A stretch of DNA of 64,000 nt, from the NCBI RefSeq assembly GCF_003854895.1, contig NZ_CP033966.1, positions 3,720,001-3,784,000 on the forward strand. Reading direction: 5' to 3'. The position numbers were made by a program, and so were the translations under genes. The DNA comes from Pigmentiphaga sp. H8 (GTDB taxonomy: Bacteria > Pseudomonadota > Gammaproteobacteria > Burkholderiales > Burkholderiaceae_B). Below, one piece after another: positions 9,394 to 17,249 of this stretch (within the stretch, counting starts at the first letter, position 1; the number at the start of each line of letters is the position of its first letter). The notes below the pieces were generated by a model. That model searched no databases, was not told the DNA's origin, and was given only the letters and a program-made list of their open reading frames with translations.

Positions 9394-10971
9394 TCATGGC
9401 GAGATGCGATATGCGCCCCGCTCTCTTGCGTCGAGTTGTCCGATCAGGCCCGTTTCCCAGGCGAGATAGCGCCGGGCGGCCTCCTTGTTGCCGTCGTGCC
9501 TGTCGTGGACGAAAAATAGGAAATCGATGCAGTCCGCATCGGACGGCATATCGGGCGTGGCCTCGATCGCCAGCCCCGCCTCCCGCCACTGCGCGACGGG
9601 CGCGACCAGCGCGCGCGCGCCGGCGCGGACTTCGTCCGGCAGCTCGCCGGCCGCCAGCGCGGCCAGCTCGGCGCTGGCCGCCACGAACACCAGCCCGCCC
9701 GTCCGCGCCTGACCCGCCATCCGGGGGCGGATGGCCCAGCGCGCTCCCGCGATGTGCGCCTGGCGATAGGCCATGCTGGGGCGCACGTCCAGGATCTGCG
9801 CCTTGCCCTCGGCCACCATTGCGGCCAGTTCGCCGGGGCCTATCACCGGCAGGCCGGGCACGGCGGTGGCCGGCACCGGCGTGGGCAGTTCCGCGCGCGC
9901 GCGGGCCCATTGCTCCGCGGGCAGCACGTGGATCTCACGCCCCATCTGCGCCAGCCAGCTCGCCACCACCCGTGCGCGGATGCCGTCGTCGTCCGCCACC
10001 ACCAGCCGGGCGCCCTTGACCCCCACATACAGGTCCGTGCCCTGCAGGAGCTGCCCGCCCGGCGCGTGCTGCGCGCCCGGCAGCGTGCCGGCGGCGAATT
10101 CCTCGCCGGTGCGCACGTCCAGCAGGAAGGTGGTGCGATCCGCCTGGCGCATCCAGCCGGCCAGCGTCGCCACGTCGACGTCGGCAACGCCGTGCCGGCC
10201 GGCCAGTTCCCGCGCCTGGTCCCGCCGCGCCTGCAAGGCCGGCTCCGCCGCGTCCACCTGCGGATAGCGCCGGTCGTTGCCGTGCTCCAGCGCCAGGTCG
10301 TTCAGATACCAGCCCTGCGTGCCATTCTCCAGGGCGTAGACGGGATTCGGGATGCCGATGTTGATCAGGGTCTGCGCGCCGATGATGCTGCGGGTACGGC
10401 CGGCGCAATTGACCACCACGGGCGTGGTGTCGTCCGGCACCAGCGCGTGGATGCGCAGCGCCAGCTCGCCGTTGGGGCAGCACACCGCGCCCGGGATGTT
10501 CATCTTGCGGAATTCGTCCAGCGGGCGGCCGTCCAGGACCACCACGGCTTCCCCGCGCGCCTGCATGGCGGCCAGTTCCGGGGCCTGGAGACGGGGCGTG
10601 TGATAAGCGTGCTCGACCAGTTCGCCGAAGGTCTTGGACGGCAGATGCACGCCCTGGAACATTCCGTAGCCCCCGGCCTTCCAGGCGGCCACGCCGCCCC
10701 GCAGTACGTGCACCTGGGCATAGCCCAGCGCTTCGAGCCGCGCGGCCGCGCGTTCGGCCACGCCATCGCCGTCGTCCAGCAGCACGACGGGCACGCTCTT
10801 GCGCGGCACCAGGCGCTCGGCATCCAGCTCCAGCCTGCTGTAGGGAACCGACACGACGAAGAAGGGATGCTCTTCTCCGTACTGCCCATGCTCGCGCACG
10901 TCCAGGAAGGCGAGCTCGCCGCCTTCGTCCAGCCATTGTTTCGCTTGCCCTGCTGTGATGGTTTTGCTCAT
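9394..10971 (-). CDS. Multidomain rhodanese-like sulfurtransferase (four domains, one active-site Cys)
   Basis: A 525-residue protein with four tandem rhodanese-like domains at about residues 8-105, 115-225, 265-355 and 375-465, each ending in a Gly-Ala-Trp-like segment or beginning with a LDVR motif. Only domain 2 has a catalytic Cys loop (NCAGRTRS, C189). The equivalent loops of domains 1, 3 and 4 read LLDDGDG, VADDDG and VAASA, with no Cys. No signal peptide, so cytoplasmic. It leads the Tct operon, which suggests it handles a sulfur-containing substrate or product of that transporter, but this is inference. The ATG at 10971 starts the first conserved domain; an upstream ATG would run into the promoter region. 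Confidence 0.85.
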   Translation of the reverse strand: MSKTITAGQAKQWLDEGGELAFLDVREHGQYGEEHPFFVVSVPYSRLELDAERLVPRKSVPVVLLDDGDGVAERAAARLEALGYAQVHVLRGGVAAWKAGGYGMFQGVHLPSKTFGELVEHAYHTPRLQAPELAAMQARGEAVVVLDGRPLDEFRKMNIPGAVCCPNGELALRIHALVPDDTTPVVVNCAGRTRSIIGAQTLINIGIPNPVYALENGTQGWYLNDLALEHGNDRRYPQVDAAEPALQARRDQARELAGRHGVADVDVATLAGWMRQADRTTFLLDVRTGEEFAAGTLPGAQHAPGGQLLQGTDLYVGVKGARLVVADDDGIRARVVASWLAQMGREIHVLPAEQWARARAELPTPVPATAVPGLPVIGPGELAAMVAEGKAQILDVRPSMAYRQAHIAGARWAIRPRMAGQARTGGLVFVAASAELAALAAGELPDEVRAGARALVAPVAQWREAGLAIEATPDMPSDADCIDFLFFVHDRHDGNKEAARRYLAWETGLIGQLDARERGAYRISP

Positions 10972-11119
10972 GGAAGATATCTGTGGATGAGGCCGGTCGC
11001 TACCGCTTCCAACCTGGGGTGACATCGATACAACTATCGTTGAAACTTATAATTTCATTGGCCGATCCACAGTCTATGCAGCGAGGTCTCCCAGCACAAT
11101 TTAGAAATCGACCCCCAAA

Positions 11120-11139
11120 ATATAAGCATCTCTTATATG
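11120..11139. promoter_or_regulatory. Palindrome over the LysR start codon, likely operator
   Basis: A perfect 7-bp inverted repeat with a five-base gap (ATATAAG, CATCT, CTTATAT) ends within the start codon of the LysR gene. It stands in an AT-rich patch between divergent rhodanese/Tct and lysR genes. LysR proteins commonly bind T-N11-A dyads in such divergent regions, so autoregulation is plausible. Position is accurate to about one base. Confidence 0.45.
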
Positions 11140-12015
11140 AAAAACTTCGATCTGACTCAGTTGCGCACTCTGGTGGCGATCGCGGAGCACGAGACCTACC
11201 TCGCGGCCGCCGAAAAGACGCACCGCACCCAGGCCGCGCTGACCCAGCAGATGCAGCGCCTGGAAGCGCAGGCGGGCGTGCCGCTGTTCGAAAAGGCCGG
11301 ACGCTACAAGCGCCTGACGGCGCACGGGCGCAGGCTGCTGGACTACGCCAAGCACATGATCGCCATCAACGACGAAGCCTGGCGGGCGCTGAAGGACCGC
11401 GAACTGACGGGCTCGCTGCGCGTGGGCTCGCCGCAGGACGTGGCGGACAGCATCCTGCCCCCGCTGCTGGCGAACATCGCGCGGCTTTCCCCCAGGCTGC
11501 AGATGGAAATCCACGTGGGCCGCAGCCCTTTCCTGATGGAGTCGCTGCGCGTGGGCGAACTGGACCTGACAGTGTCCACGCGCGAGGATCCGGCGCTGGA
11601 GGGCATGGTGCTGCGCACCTCGCCCACGGTCTGGCTGTGCGCGGCGGACTACGTCTTCGAACCCGGCAAACCGGTGCCGCTGATCATCGCCGATGAACAC
11701 AGCCTGTACCGGCGCCTCGCGCTGACCGCGCTCGATACGGCCCGGATGTCATGGCGCACCGCCTATCTCGCGCCGCACATGATAGGGATCAAGGCGGCGA
11801 TACGGGCCGGCCTGGGCGTTACCGCCCGCTCGGTGGAACTGCTGGGGCCCGACATGCGGGTGCTGAGCGAGAAGGACGGCCTGCCCCGGCTGCCCGACGT
11901 GAGTTACTACCTCTGGATGCGCCCGGATTCGTTGAACCCGGTGCTGCGGCAGGTCTACGACGGGTTGAAGTCGACCTTGCGGCCGCTGGATCTGCGGGAC
12001 GGAAGCGGCGCCTAA
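11137..12015 (+). CDS. LysR family transcriptional regulator (divergent from rhodanese-tct operon)
   Basis: A 292-residue LysR protein. The winged helix-turn-helix occupies about residues 1-60 (FDLTQLRTLVAIAEHETYLA, then AAEKTHRTQAALTQQMQRLE), followed by a linker helix and an effector-binding domain. It is transcribed away from the rhodanese-tctCBA operon across a 165 bp gap, the classical layout for a regulator of the neighbouring transporter, whose substrate may be its inducer. It ends convergently with a second LysR gene and overlaps it by four bases. The start codon lies inside a palindrome, so the messenger may have a very short leader. Confidence 0.9.
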   Translation: MKNFDLTQLRTLVAIAEHETYLAAAEKTHRTQAALTQQMQRLEAQAGVPLFEKAGRYKRLTAHGRRLLDYAKHMIAINDEAWRALKDRELTGSLRVGSPQDVADSILPPLLANIARLSPRLQMEIHVGRSPFLMESLRVGELDLTVSTREDPALEGMVLRTSPTVWLCAADYVFEPGKPVPLIIADEHSLYRRLALTALDTARMSWRTAYLAPHMIGIKAAIRAGLGVTARSVELLGPDMRVLSEKDGLPRLPDVSYYLWMRPDSLNPVLRQVYDGLKSTLRPLDLRDGSGA

Positions 12016-12932
12016 AGGATATCCATGCCCGCGAGTTCGTCGCGCGCGATTTCCACGAAAGCTTCGGCGGCCGGCGACAGGCTTCGTCCCCGTTTGTGCA
12101 CCAGCGAGAAATCCATCGGCACCCGCGGGCCGACCAGCCGGCAGCGCGTCAGATTCTCGTAGTACATGCGCCCCGCCAGCGCCGATGCCCAGATCGACAC
12201 GCCCAGCCCGCTGGCCGCCATCCAGAATGCCGAGGACAGGAAGTTGACCTCGTGCACGACGTTGAGCGCAATGCCGGCACTGGCCGCGGCCGCCTCCATC
12301 CGGCCGCGCATGCCATAGGCCAGCCCTTGCCGCACCGCTATGACCGGCTCCTTGGCGAGTTCGCGCCAGCGCACCTGGCGGCGGCCCGCCAACGGATGGT
12401 CGGTCGCGCATACCAGGCAAAGGTGATCGCGCAACAGCCGCCGGGATACCAGCGGGGGATCCTCGCGCTCCGGCGTACCGATGCCGAAATCCACGGGCTC
12501 GGACGACACCCTGGCCAGGAACTGGTCCGGCGCGCAATCGTCCAGCACCAGTTGCACGCCGGGATAGGCATCGCGGAAACGCCGCACCACGCCCGGCATC
12601 AGGACGCTGCCTACGGTGGCGGTAACGGCCACGTGGACGCGGCCGATGCGGCGGTCGCCCAGGTCCTCGATCCGCGTGCCGAGCCACGCCACGTCGCCCA
12701 GTATGCGCTCGGCTCTCTCGACGATTTCCTGGGCGGCCTGGGTCGGCACCAGCGACCGCGAGGTGCGGTCGAACAGCCGCAGGTTCAACGTGGACTCCAT
12801 CTGCCTGAGCATGGTACTGACGGCCGACTCGGTCACGGACAGGCGGCTGGCGGCGGTCGCGAGCTTGCCGAGGCGATAGACGGCGACGAAAGCCCGCAGT
12901 TGCCGCAGGCTCAACTGGGTCTCGATGCTCAT
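12012..12932 (-). CDS. LysR family transcriptional regulator (divergent from aldolase cluster)
   Basis: A 306-residue LysR protein. The helix-turn-helix lies at about residues 5-65 (LRQLRAFVAVYRLGKLATAA, then SRLSVTESAVSTMLRQME) and the effector domain follows from about residue 90. It faces the aldolase/Bug/dehydrogenase cluster across a 146 bp AT-richer gap and probably controls it. The 3' end overlaps the preceding LysR gene by four bases, so the two regulators are transcribed toward each other. The ligand is unknown. Confidence 0.9.
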   Translation of the reverse strand: MSIETQLSLRQLRAFVAVYRLGKLATAASRLSVTESAVSTMLRQMESTLNLRLFDRTSRSLVPTQAAQEIVERAERILGDVAWLGTRIEDLGDRRIGRVHVAVTATVGSVLMPGVVRRFRDAYPGVQLVLDDCAPDQFLARVSSEPVDFGIGTPEREDPPLVSRRLLRDHLCLVCATDHPLAGRRQVRWRELAKEPVIAVRQGLAYGMRGRMEAAAASAGIALNVVHEVNFLSSAFWMAASGLGVSIWASALAGRMYYENLTRCRLVGPRVPMDFSLVHKRGRSLSPAAEAFVEIARDELAGMDIL

Positions 12933-13078
12933 TCAGATTTTTCTCAAGTTTCGAACAGAATGTTTTGATTGGCTTTGGCGCGGCCGGGCGATTCAATATG
13001 CGCAGGGCGGCGCGCCGGAAACACTCTACCCCAAGCGCGCCCCATGCGCCTCACCATATTGAACACGCTCAGGAATCC

Positions 13079-13870
13079 ATGCAAACCGACCTTTCCGCCT
13101 CTTCCCGCCCCGCATCGCGCACCGAAGAATGGCAGATGCGCGTGGACCTGGCCGCCTGTTACCGGCTCCATGCCCACTACGGGTGGACCGATCTCATCTA
13201 CACCCACATCTCGGCGCGCGTACCGGGTGCCGAGGAACATTTTCTGCTCAACCCCTTCGGGCTGATGTTCGATGAGGTCTGCGCCTCGAACCTCGTCAAG
13301 ATCGACATCGACGGCAACGTCGTGGAACCCACGCAGCACCCCATCCATCGTGCCGGGTTCGTCATCCACAGCGCCGTCCACGCCGCGCGTCCGGATGCGC
13401 GCTGCGTCATCCATGCCCATACCCGCGCCGGCATGGCCGTGTCGGCGATGAAGTGCGGGCTTCTGCCGCTGACCCAGCACGCCATGCTGTTCCACGGCAA
13501 GATCGCTTACCACGACAGCGAGGGGCTGGCCAACCAGCTATCCGAACGCGAACGCCTGGCCGCCGACCTGGGCGACAAGCCGGTCATGATATTGCGCAAC
13601 CATGGCACGCTGGTGGCCGGAGCAAGCATCGGCCAGGTCTTCGCCATGATGTGGCACCTGGAAATGGCGATGCAGGCCCAGGTCGATGCGCTGGCCAGCG
13701 GCCAGGAACTCACCTTCCCCGATTCCGCCCTGGCCGACAGGATTTCCTCGGCCAGCTTCCGCCCCCCCGGTACGGTGCGCTCGGACGGAACCGTCAGCCC
13801 CCTGGGCAATCTCGAATGGCCCGCGCTTTTGCGCATGCTGGACCGCAAGGATCCGTCCTATCGCACTTGA
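13079..13870 (+). CDS. Class II aldolase/adducin family protein
   Basis: A 263-residue protein of the class II aldolase/adducin fold. The metal-binding histidines are visible in IHAHTRAGMAV and in the ILRNHGTLVAG segment, and the Gly-rich phosphate loop region follows YTHISARVPGAEEHFLLNPF. Family members include fuculose-phosphate-type aldolases and decarboxylases; this subgroup often acts on hydroxy- or keto-acids. The ATG at 13079 follows AGGAATCC and matches the family start better than the upstream ATG at 12965. It is followed after 70 bp by a Bug binding protein and a 2-hydroxyacid dehydrogenase, suggesting one catabolic unit. Confidence 0.87.
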   Translation: MQTDLSASSRPASRTEEWQMRVDLAACYRLHAHYGWTDLIYTHISARVPGAEEHFLLNPFGLMFDEVCASNLVKIDIDGNVVEPTQHPIHRAGFVIHSAVHAARPDARCVIHAHTRAGMAVSAMKCGLLPLTQHAMLFHGKIAYHDSEGLANQLSERERLAADLGDKPVMILRNHGTLVAGASIGQVFAMMWHLEMAMQAQVDALASGQELTFPDSALADRISSASFRPPGTVRSDGTVSPLGNLEWPALLRMLDRKDPSYRT

Positions 13871-13940
13871 CCCGCCACCGGCACAAGCCGGCTTCATGAC
13901 AAGACGCAGCGCGGCCAAAGCCGCGCGCAAGGAGACAGGC

Positions 13941-14912
13941 ATGTTCCATCGTTGCCGCAATCTGTTCGCCGGCATGGCCGCCGCGCTCGCCCTGGCGGCC
14001 GGACCCGTCCACGCTTATCCCGACAAGCCGATACGCATCATCATTCCCTACGCGCCGGGAGGCGGCGCGGATGGCCTGTCGCGCCTGCTTGCCCAGCGTC
14101 TGGAAAAGACCCTGGGCCAGGCCGTGCTGGTCGAGTCGCGCTCCGGCGGCAACACCGTGATTGCCGCGCAAGCGGTCGCGCGCGCCGCCCCCGATGGCTA
14201 CACGCTGCTGATGACGGGCGGTTCGACCATGTCCCTGATCCCGCTCACCAGCAAGCAGGTGCCCTACGACGTCCAGGCCGACTTCGCGCCCATCAGCATG
14301 CTGTCCAAGGGCCCGTACCTTCTCTGTGTATCGGCCGAACTCGGCGCCCATACGCTGGACGACGTGCTCGCGATGGCGCGGGCCAAGCCGGGCGCGCTGT
14401 CGTATGCCTCCAATGCCATCGGCGGCTCCGCCCATCTGGGCATGGAACTGCTGGCCCAGCGGGCCGACGTGAAGCTCAACCACGTGCCCTACAAGGGCTT
14501 CGCGCCTGCGATCGCCGACGTGGTGTCGGGACGCACGCCGCTGGCCATGCTGGACCAGGCCGCGCTGGGCGGATTCGGCAAGTCGGGCCGCATCAAGGTG
14601 CTGGCCGCCACATCGCTGCAACGCTCCAGTATGTATCCGGACGTGCCTACGCTGGCCGAACTGGGATTCTCCGGCTATGAGCTGGAAACCTGGTTCGCGC
14701 TCTATGCCCCCGCGCGCACGCCAAGCACGATCATCGAAAAGCTGGGCGGCGAAATCCGGACGTGGCTGGCCACGCCCGAAGCCCGGCAGGCGCTGAGCGC
14801 GCTCGGCCAGGAAGCCGCGTCGTCCACGCCCGGCGCGGTACGGGCCCGCATCGAAAGCGAACAGCGCTCGTACGGGCCGTTGATCTCGGCGGCGAAGATC
14901 AGCACGGACTGA
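13941..14912 (+). CDS. Bug/TctC family periplasmic substrate-binding protein
   Basis: A 323-residue exported protein with a signal peptide (MFHRCRNLFAGMAAALALAA, cleavage near VHAY) and the typical Bug start YPDKPIRIIIPYAPGGGADG. An AAGGAGA Shine-Dalgarno lies eight bases before the ATG. No TctA/TctB genes are adjacent, so this is an orphan binding protein that may use a permease encoded elsewhere or act as a sensor component. It sits between the class II aldolase and the 2-hydroxyacid dehydrogenase, four bases before the latter, pointing to a hydroxy-acid ligand by context only. Confidence 0.9.
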   Translation: MFHRCRNLFAGMAAALALAAGPVHAYPDKPIRIIIPYAPGGGADGLSRLLAQRLEKTLGQAVLVESRSGGNTVIAAQAVARAAPDGYTLLMTGGSTMSLIPLTSKQVPYDVQADFAPISMLSKGPYLLCVSAELGAHTLDDVLAMARAKPGALSYASNAIGGSAHLGMELLAQRADVKLNHVPYKGFAPAIADVVSGRTPLAMLDQAALGGFGKSGRIKVLAATSLQRSSMYPDVPTLAELGFSGYELETWFALYAPARTPSTIIEKLGGEIRTWLATPEARQALSALGQEAASSTPGAVRARIESEQRSYGPLISAAKISTD

Positions 14913-14916
14913 CACC

Positions 14917-15882
14917 ATGCAGGCGGCCTCTGGATCCCCGGACGATTTCCGGCTGCTCATCGTCAACGCCGATGGCGAGCACTATGCGCGAGAATTGGCG
15001 CGGCGCCTGCCTGACCTGGCGTTCGACTGGCTTTCCCCTGGCCAGCCGATAACGGACTCGGCGCGGCAGGCCACCGCGCTGGCGTGTTTCGCCAGCGCGT
15101 TGAACAACGGCTTGCTGCGTGCCTTGCCCCGCTTGCAGTGGCTGCAGGCCTTGTCCTCCGGAGTGGATGGCATCGCCGATCACCCCGACCTGTCGGCCGA
15201 CGTGGCGCTGACGTCGGCCCATGGCATCCACGGCCCCGCGGTCTCGGAAATGGCATTGACGATGATGTTCGCCCTGGGACGCGATCTTCCGGCCATACTG
15301 GCGGACCAGCGTGCACGCCGCTGGCAGCGTCGACGCCAGCCGCTGTTGCACGGCAAGACCCTTGCCGTGCTGGGAACGGGCATGATCGCCCGTGAACTGG
15401 CGACCAAGTGCCAGGCGCTCGGCATGCGCACGCTGGCAGTCTCGTCCAGCCCCCGGCCGGTGACGGGCTTCGATCAGGTGCATGCTCGCGGCATGCTGCG
15501 CAACGTGGCCGCGCAAGCGGATTTCCTGGTGCTTCTTGCGCCCCTGACGCAATCGACCCGCGGACTGGTGGATGCCGCCGTGCTGGCGGCGATGAAACCC
15601 AGCGCCTACCTCATCAACCTGGCGCGTGCGGGTCTGTGCGATACCGCGGCGCTCTTGGACGCCTTGCACGGCGACAAACTGGCCGGCGCCGCGCTGGACG
15701 TGTTCGAACGCGAACCGTTGCCTGAAGACGATCCGCTATGGTCAGCACCCCGACTGATCGTCACGCCGCACATCGGCGGCGAATCGGACCGTTATGCGGA
15801 CCAGGTGCTGCCGCTGGTCGCACACAACGTGCTGGCGTGGACCAGCGGCGACCGGGCCAGCCTGCGCAACCGGGTGCGGTGA
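14917..15882 (+). CDS. D-isomer specific 2-hydroxyacid dehydrogenase
   Basis: A 321-residue NAD(P)-dependent dehydrogenase. The nucleotide-binding motif is GTGMIARELA (GxGxxA type) near residue 150. The catalytic triad is visible as Arg in INLARAG, Glu in FEREPLPEDD and His in TPHIGGESD. It would interconvert a 2-hydroxyacid and a 2-oxoacid in the cytoplasm. It begins four bases after the Bug gene and probably closes the aldolase-bug-dehydrogenase operon. It converges on dnaJ with a 30 bp gap. The exact substrate (glyoxylate/hydroxypyruvate or another) cannot be read from sequence. Confidence 0.88.
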   Translation: MQAASGSPDDFRLLIVNADGEHYARELARRLPDLAFDWLSPGQPITDSARQATALACFASALNNGLLRALPRLQWLQALSSGVDGIADHPDLSADVALTSAHGIHGPAVSEMALTMMFALGRDLPAILADQRARRWQRRRQPLLHGKTLAVLGTGMIARELATKCQALGMRTLAVSSSPRPVTGFDQVHARGMLRNVAAQADFLVLLAPLTQSTRGLVDAAVLAAMKPSAYLINLARAGLCDTAALLDALHGDKLAGAALDVFEREPLPEDDPLWSAPRLIVTPHIGGESDRYADQVLPLVAHNVLAWTSGDRASLRNRVR

Positions 15883-15912
15883 AATACCCGATGCCTGGCG
15901 CCCGATCCGATA

Positions 15913-17034
15913 TCAGCTGAAGAATTCCTTCACCCTGTCCGTCCACGACTTGCTCTGCGGCGAATGCTTGTCGCCGCCTTCGCTCAGCGAAGCCTCGAAG
16001 TCGCGCAGCATCTGCTTCTGCCGGTCGTTCAGGCGCACCGGCGTTTCCAGCACGACGTGGCAATAGAGGTCGCCCGGGTAGCTGGAGCGCACGCCGCGTA
16101 TGCCCTTGCCGCGCAGGCGGAAGACCTTGCCCGACTGCGTGCCTTCGGGGATGCTGATCTCGCCCCGGCCGCCCAGCGTGGGCACTTCCAGGTCGCCGCC
16201 CAGGGCCGCGGTGGTGAAGGGAATGGTCAGTTCGCAGTGCAGGTCGTCGCCGTCGCGCTGGAAGATGCCGTGCTGCTTGATGTGGATCTCGACGTACAGG
16301 TCGCCGGAGGGACCGCCGTTGACGCCGGGTTCGCCGTTGCCGGACGAGCGGATGCGCATGCCGTCGTCGATGCCGGCGGGTATCTTGACCTGCAGGGTCT
16401 TGTTGCGGCGGACCTTGCCCACGCCGTCGCAGGCCGTGCAGGGATCGGGAATGACCTTGCCGGTGCCATGGCAGGTCGGGCAGGTCTGCTGGACGCTGAA
16501 GAAGCCCTGTTGCATGCGCACCGCGCCGGTGCCGCCGCAGGTGTGGCAGGTCTTGGGCTGGGTGCCGGGCTTGGCGCCGGAGCCGTGGCAGGTGTCGCAG
16601 TTGTCCCAGCTGGGAACGCGGATCTCGGTGTCGAAGCCGGTGGCGGCCTGCTCCAGCGTGATTTCCATGCTGTATTTCAAGTCGGCGCCGCGGTACATCT
16701 GGGCACCGCCGCGCTGGCGGCCACCGCCGAAGATCTCGCCGAAGATGTCGCCGAACGCGTCGGCGAAGCCTCCCGCCCCGCCGCCCATGCCGCCGGCGGC
16801 CGCCGCGTCGACGCCGGCATGGCCGTAGCGGTCGTAGGCGTCGCGTTTCTCGGCTTCGCAGAGGATCTCGTAGGCGTACTTGACCTCTTTGAATTTCTCT
16901 TCCGCTTCCTTGGAGTCGGGGTTGCGGTCGGGGTGGTATTTCATGGCCAGCTTGCGGTAGGCCTTCTTGATTTCTTCCTCGGTGGCGGTGCGGGCAACGC
17001 CAAGGACTTCGTACAGATCGCGTTTGGTGGACAT
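15913..17034 (-). CDS. dnaJ: Chaperone protein DnaJ
   Basis: A 373-residue full-length type I Hsp40. The J domain covers residues 1-70 with the HPD motif (KYHPDRNPDS). A Gly-rich segment follows (about 75-110). Four CxxCxGxG-type zinc repeats span about 140-215 (CDTCHGSG, CHTCGGTG, CPTCHGTG, CTACDGVG), then the two substrate-binding barrels. It stimulates the DnaK ATPase and delivers unfolded proteins. It lies 215 bp downstream of dnaK on the same strand, with a very strong hairpin in the gap that may lower its level relative to DnaK. Confidence 0.98.
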   Translation of the reverse strand: MSTKRDLYEVLGVARTATEEEIKKAYRKLAMKYHPDRNPDSKEAEEKFKEVKYAYEILCEAEKRDAYDRYGHAGVDAAAAGGMGGGAGGFADAFGDIFGEIFGGGRQRGGAQMYRGADLKYSMEITLEQAATGFDTEIRVPSWDNCDTCHGSGAKPGTQPKTCHTCGGTGAVRMQQGFFSVQQTCPTCHGTGKVIPDPCTACDGVGKVRRNKTLQVKIPAGIDDGMRIRSSGNGEPGVNGGPSGDLYVEIHIKQHGIFQRDGDDLHCELTIPFTTAALGGDLEVPTLGGRGEISIPEGTQSGKVFRLRGKGIRGVRSSYPGDLYCHVVLETPVRLNDRQKQMLRDFEASLSEGGDKHSPQSKSWTDRVKEFFS

Positions 17035-17107
17035 GGTTCTTTCTTCGGTGGCCTGTTTTCAGGAGGCCGGCAATATCTCTGGTGAATAGCGGTTGTGTGC
17101 TATTGAC

Positions 17108-17162
17108 GGGTTTGGGTAGGCCCCCTGCCTTCGCGGGGCAGCCAGGGGGCCTACCCAAACCC
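17108..17162. terminator. Twenty-bp perfect inverted repeat between dnaK and dnaJ
   Basis: Left arm 17108-17127 and right arm 17143-17162 are exact reverse complements of 20 bases each, around a 15-base loop that can itself pair (CTGCC/GGCAG). No T tract adjoins. It lies about 70 bases before the dnaJ ATG and after the dnaK stop. It may act as a partial terminator or as a processing/stability element; an origin as a small dispersed palindrome is also possible. Confidence 0.7.
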
Positions 17163-17249
17163 TGCACCGGGTCAGGCGCGGGCCCGGGCCGGTGCGGTCA
17201 AGACGAAAAGCGGAGCGGCCCACATTGTAGGCCGCTCCGCGGGTACTGC

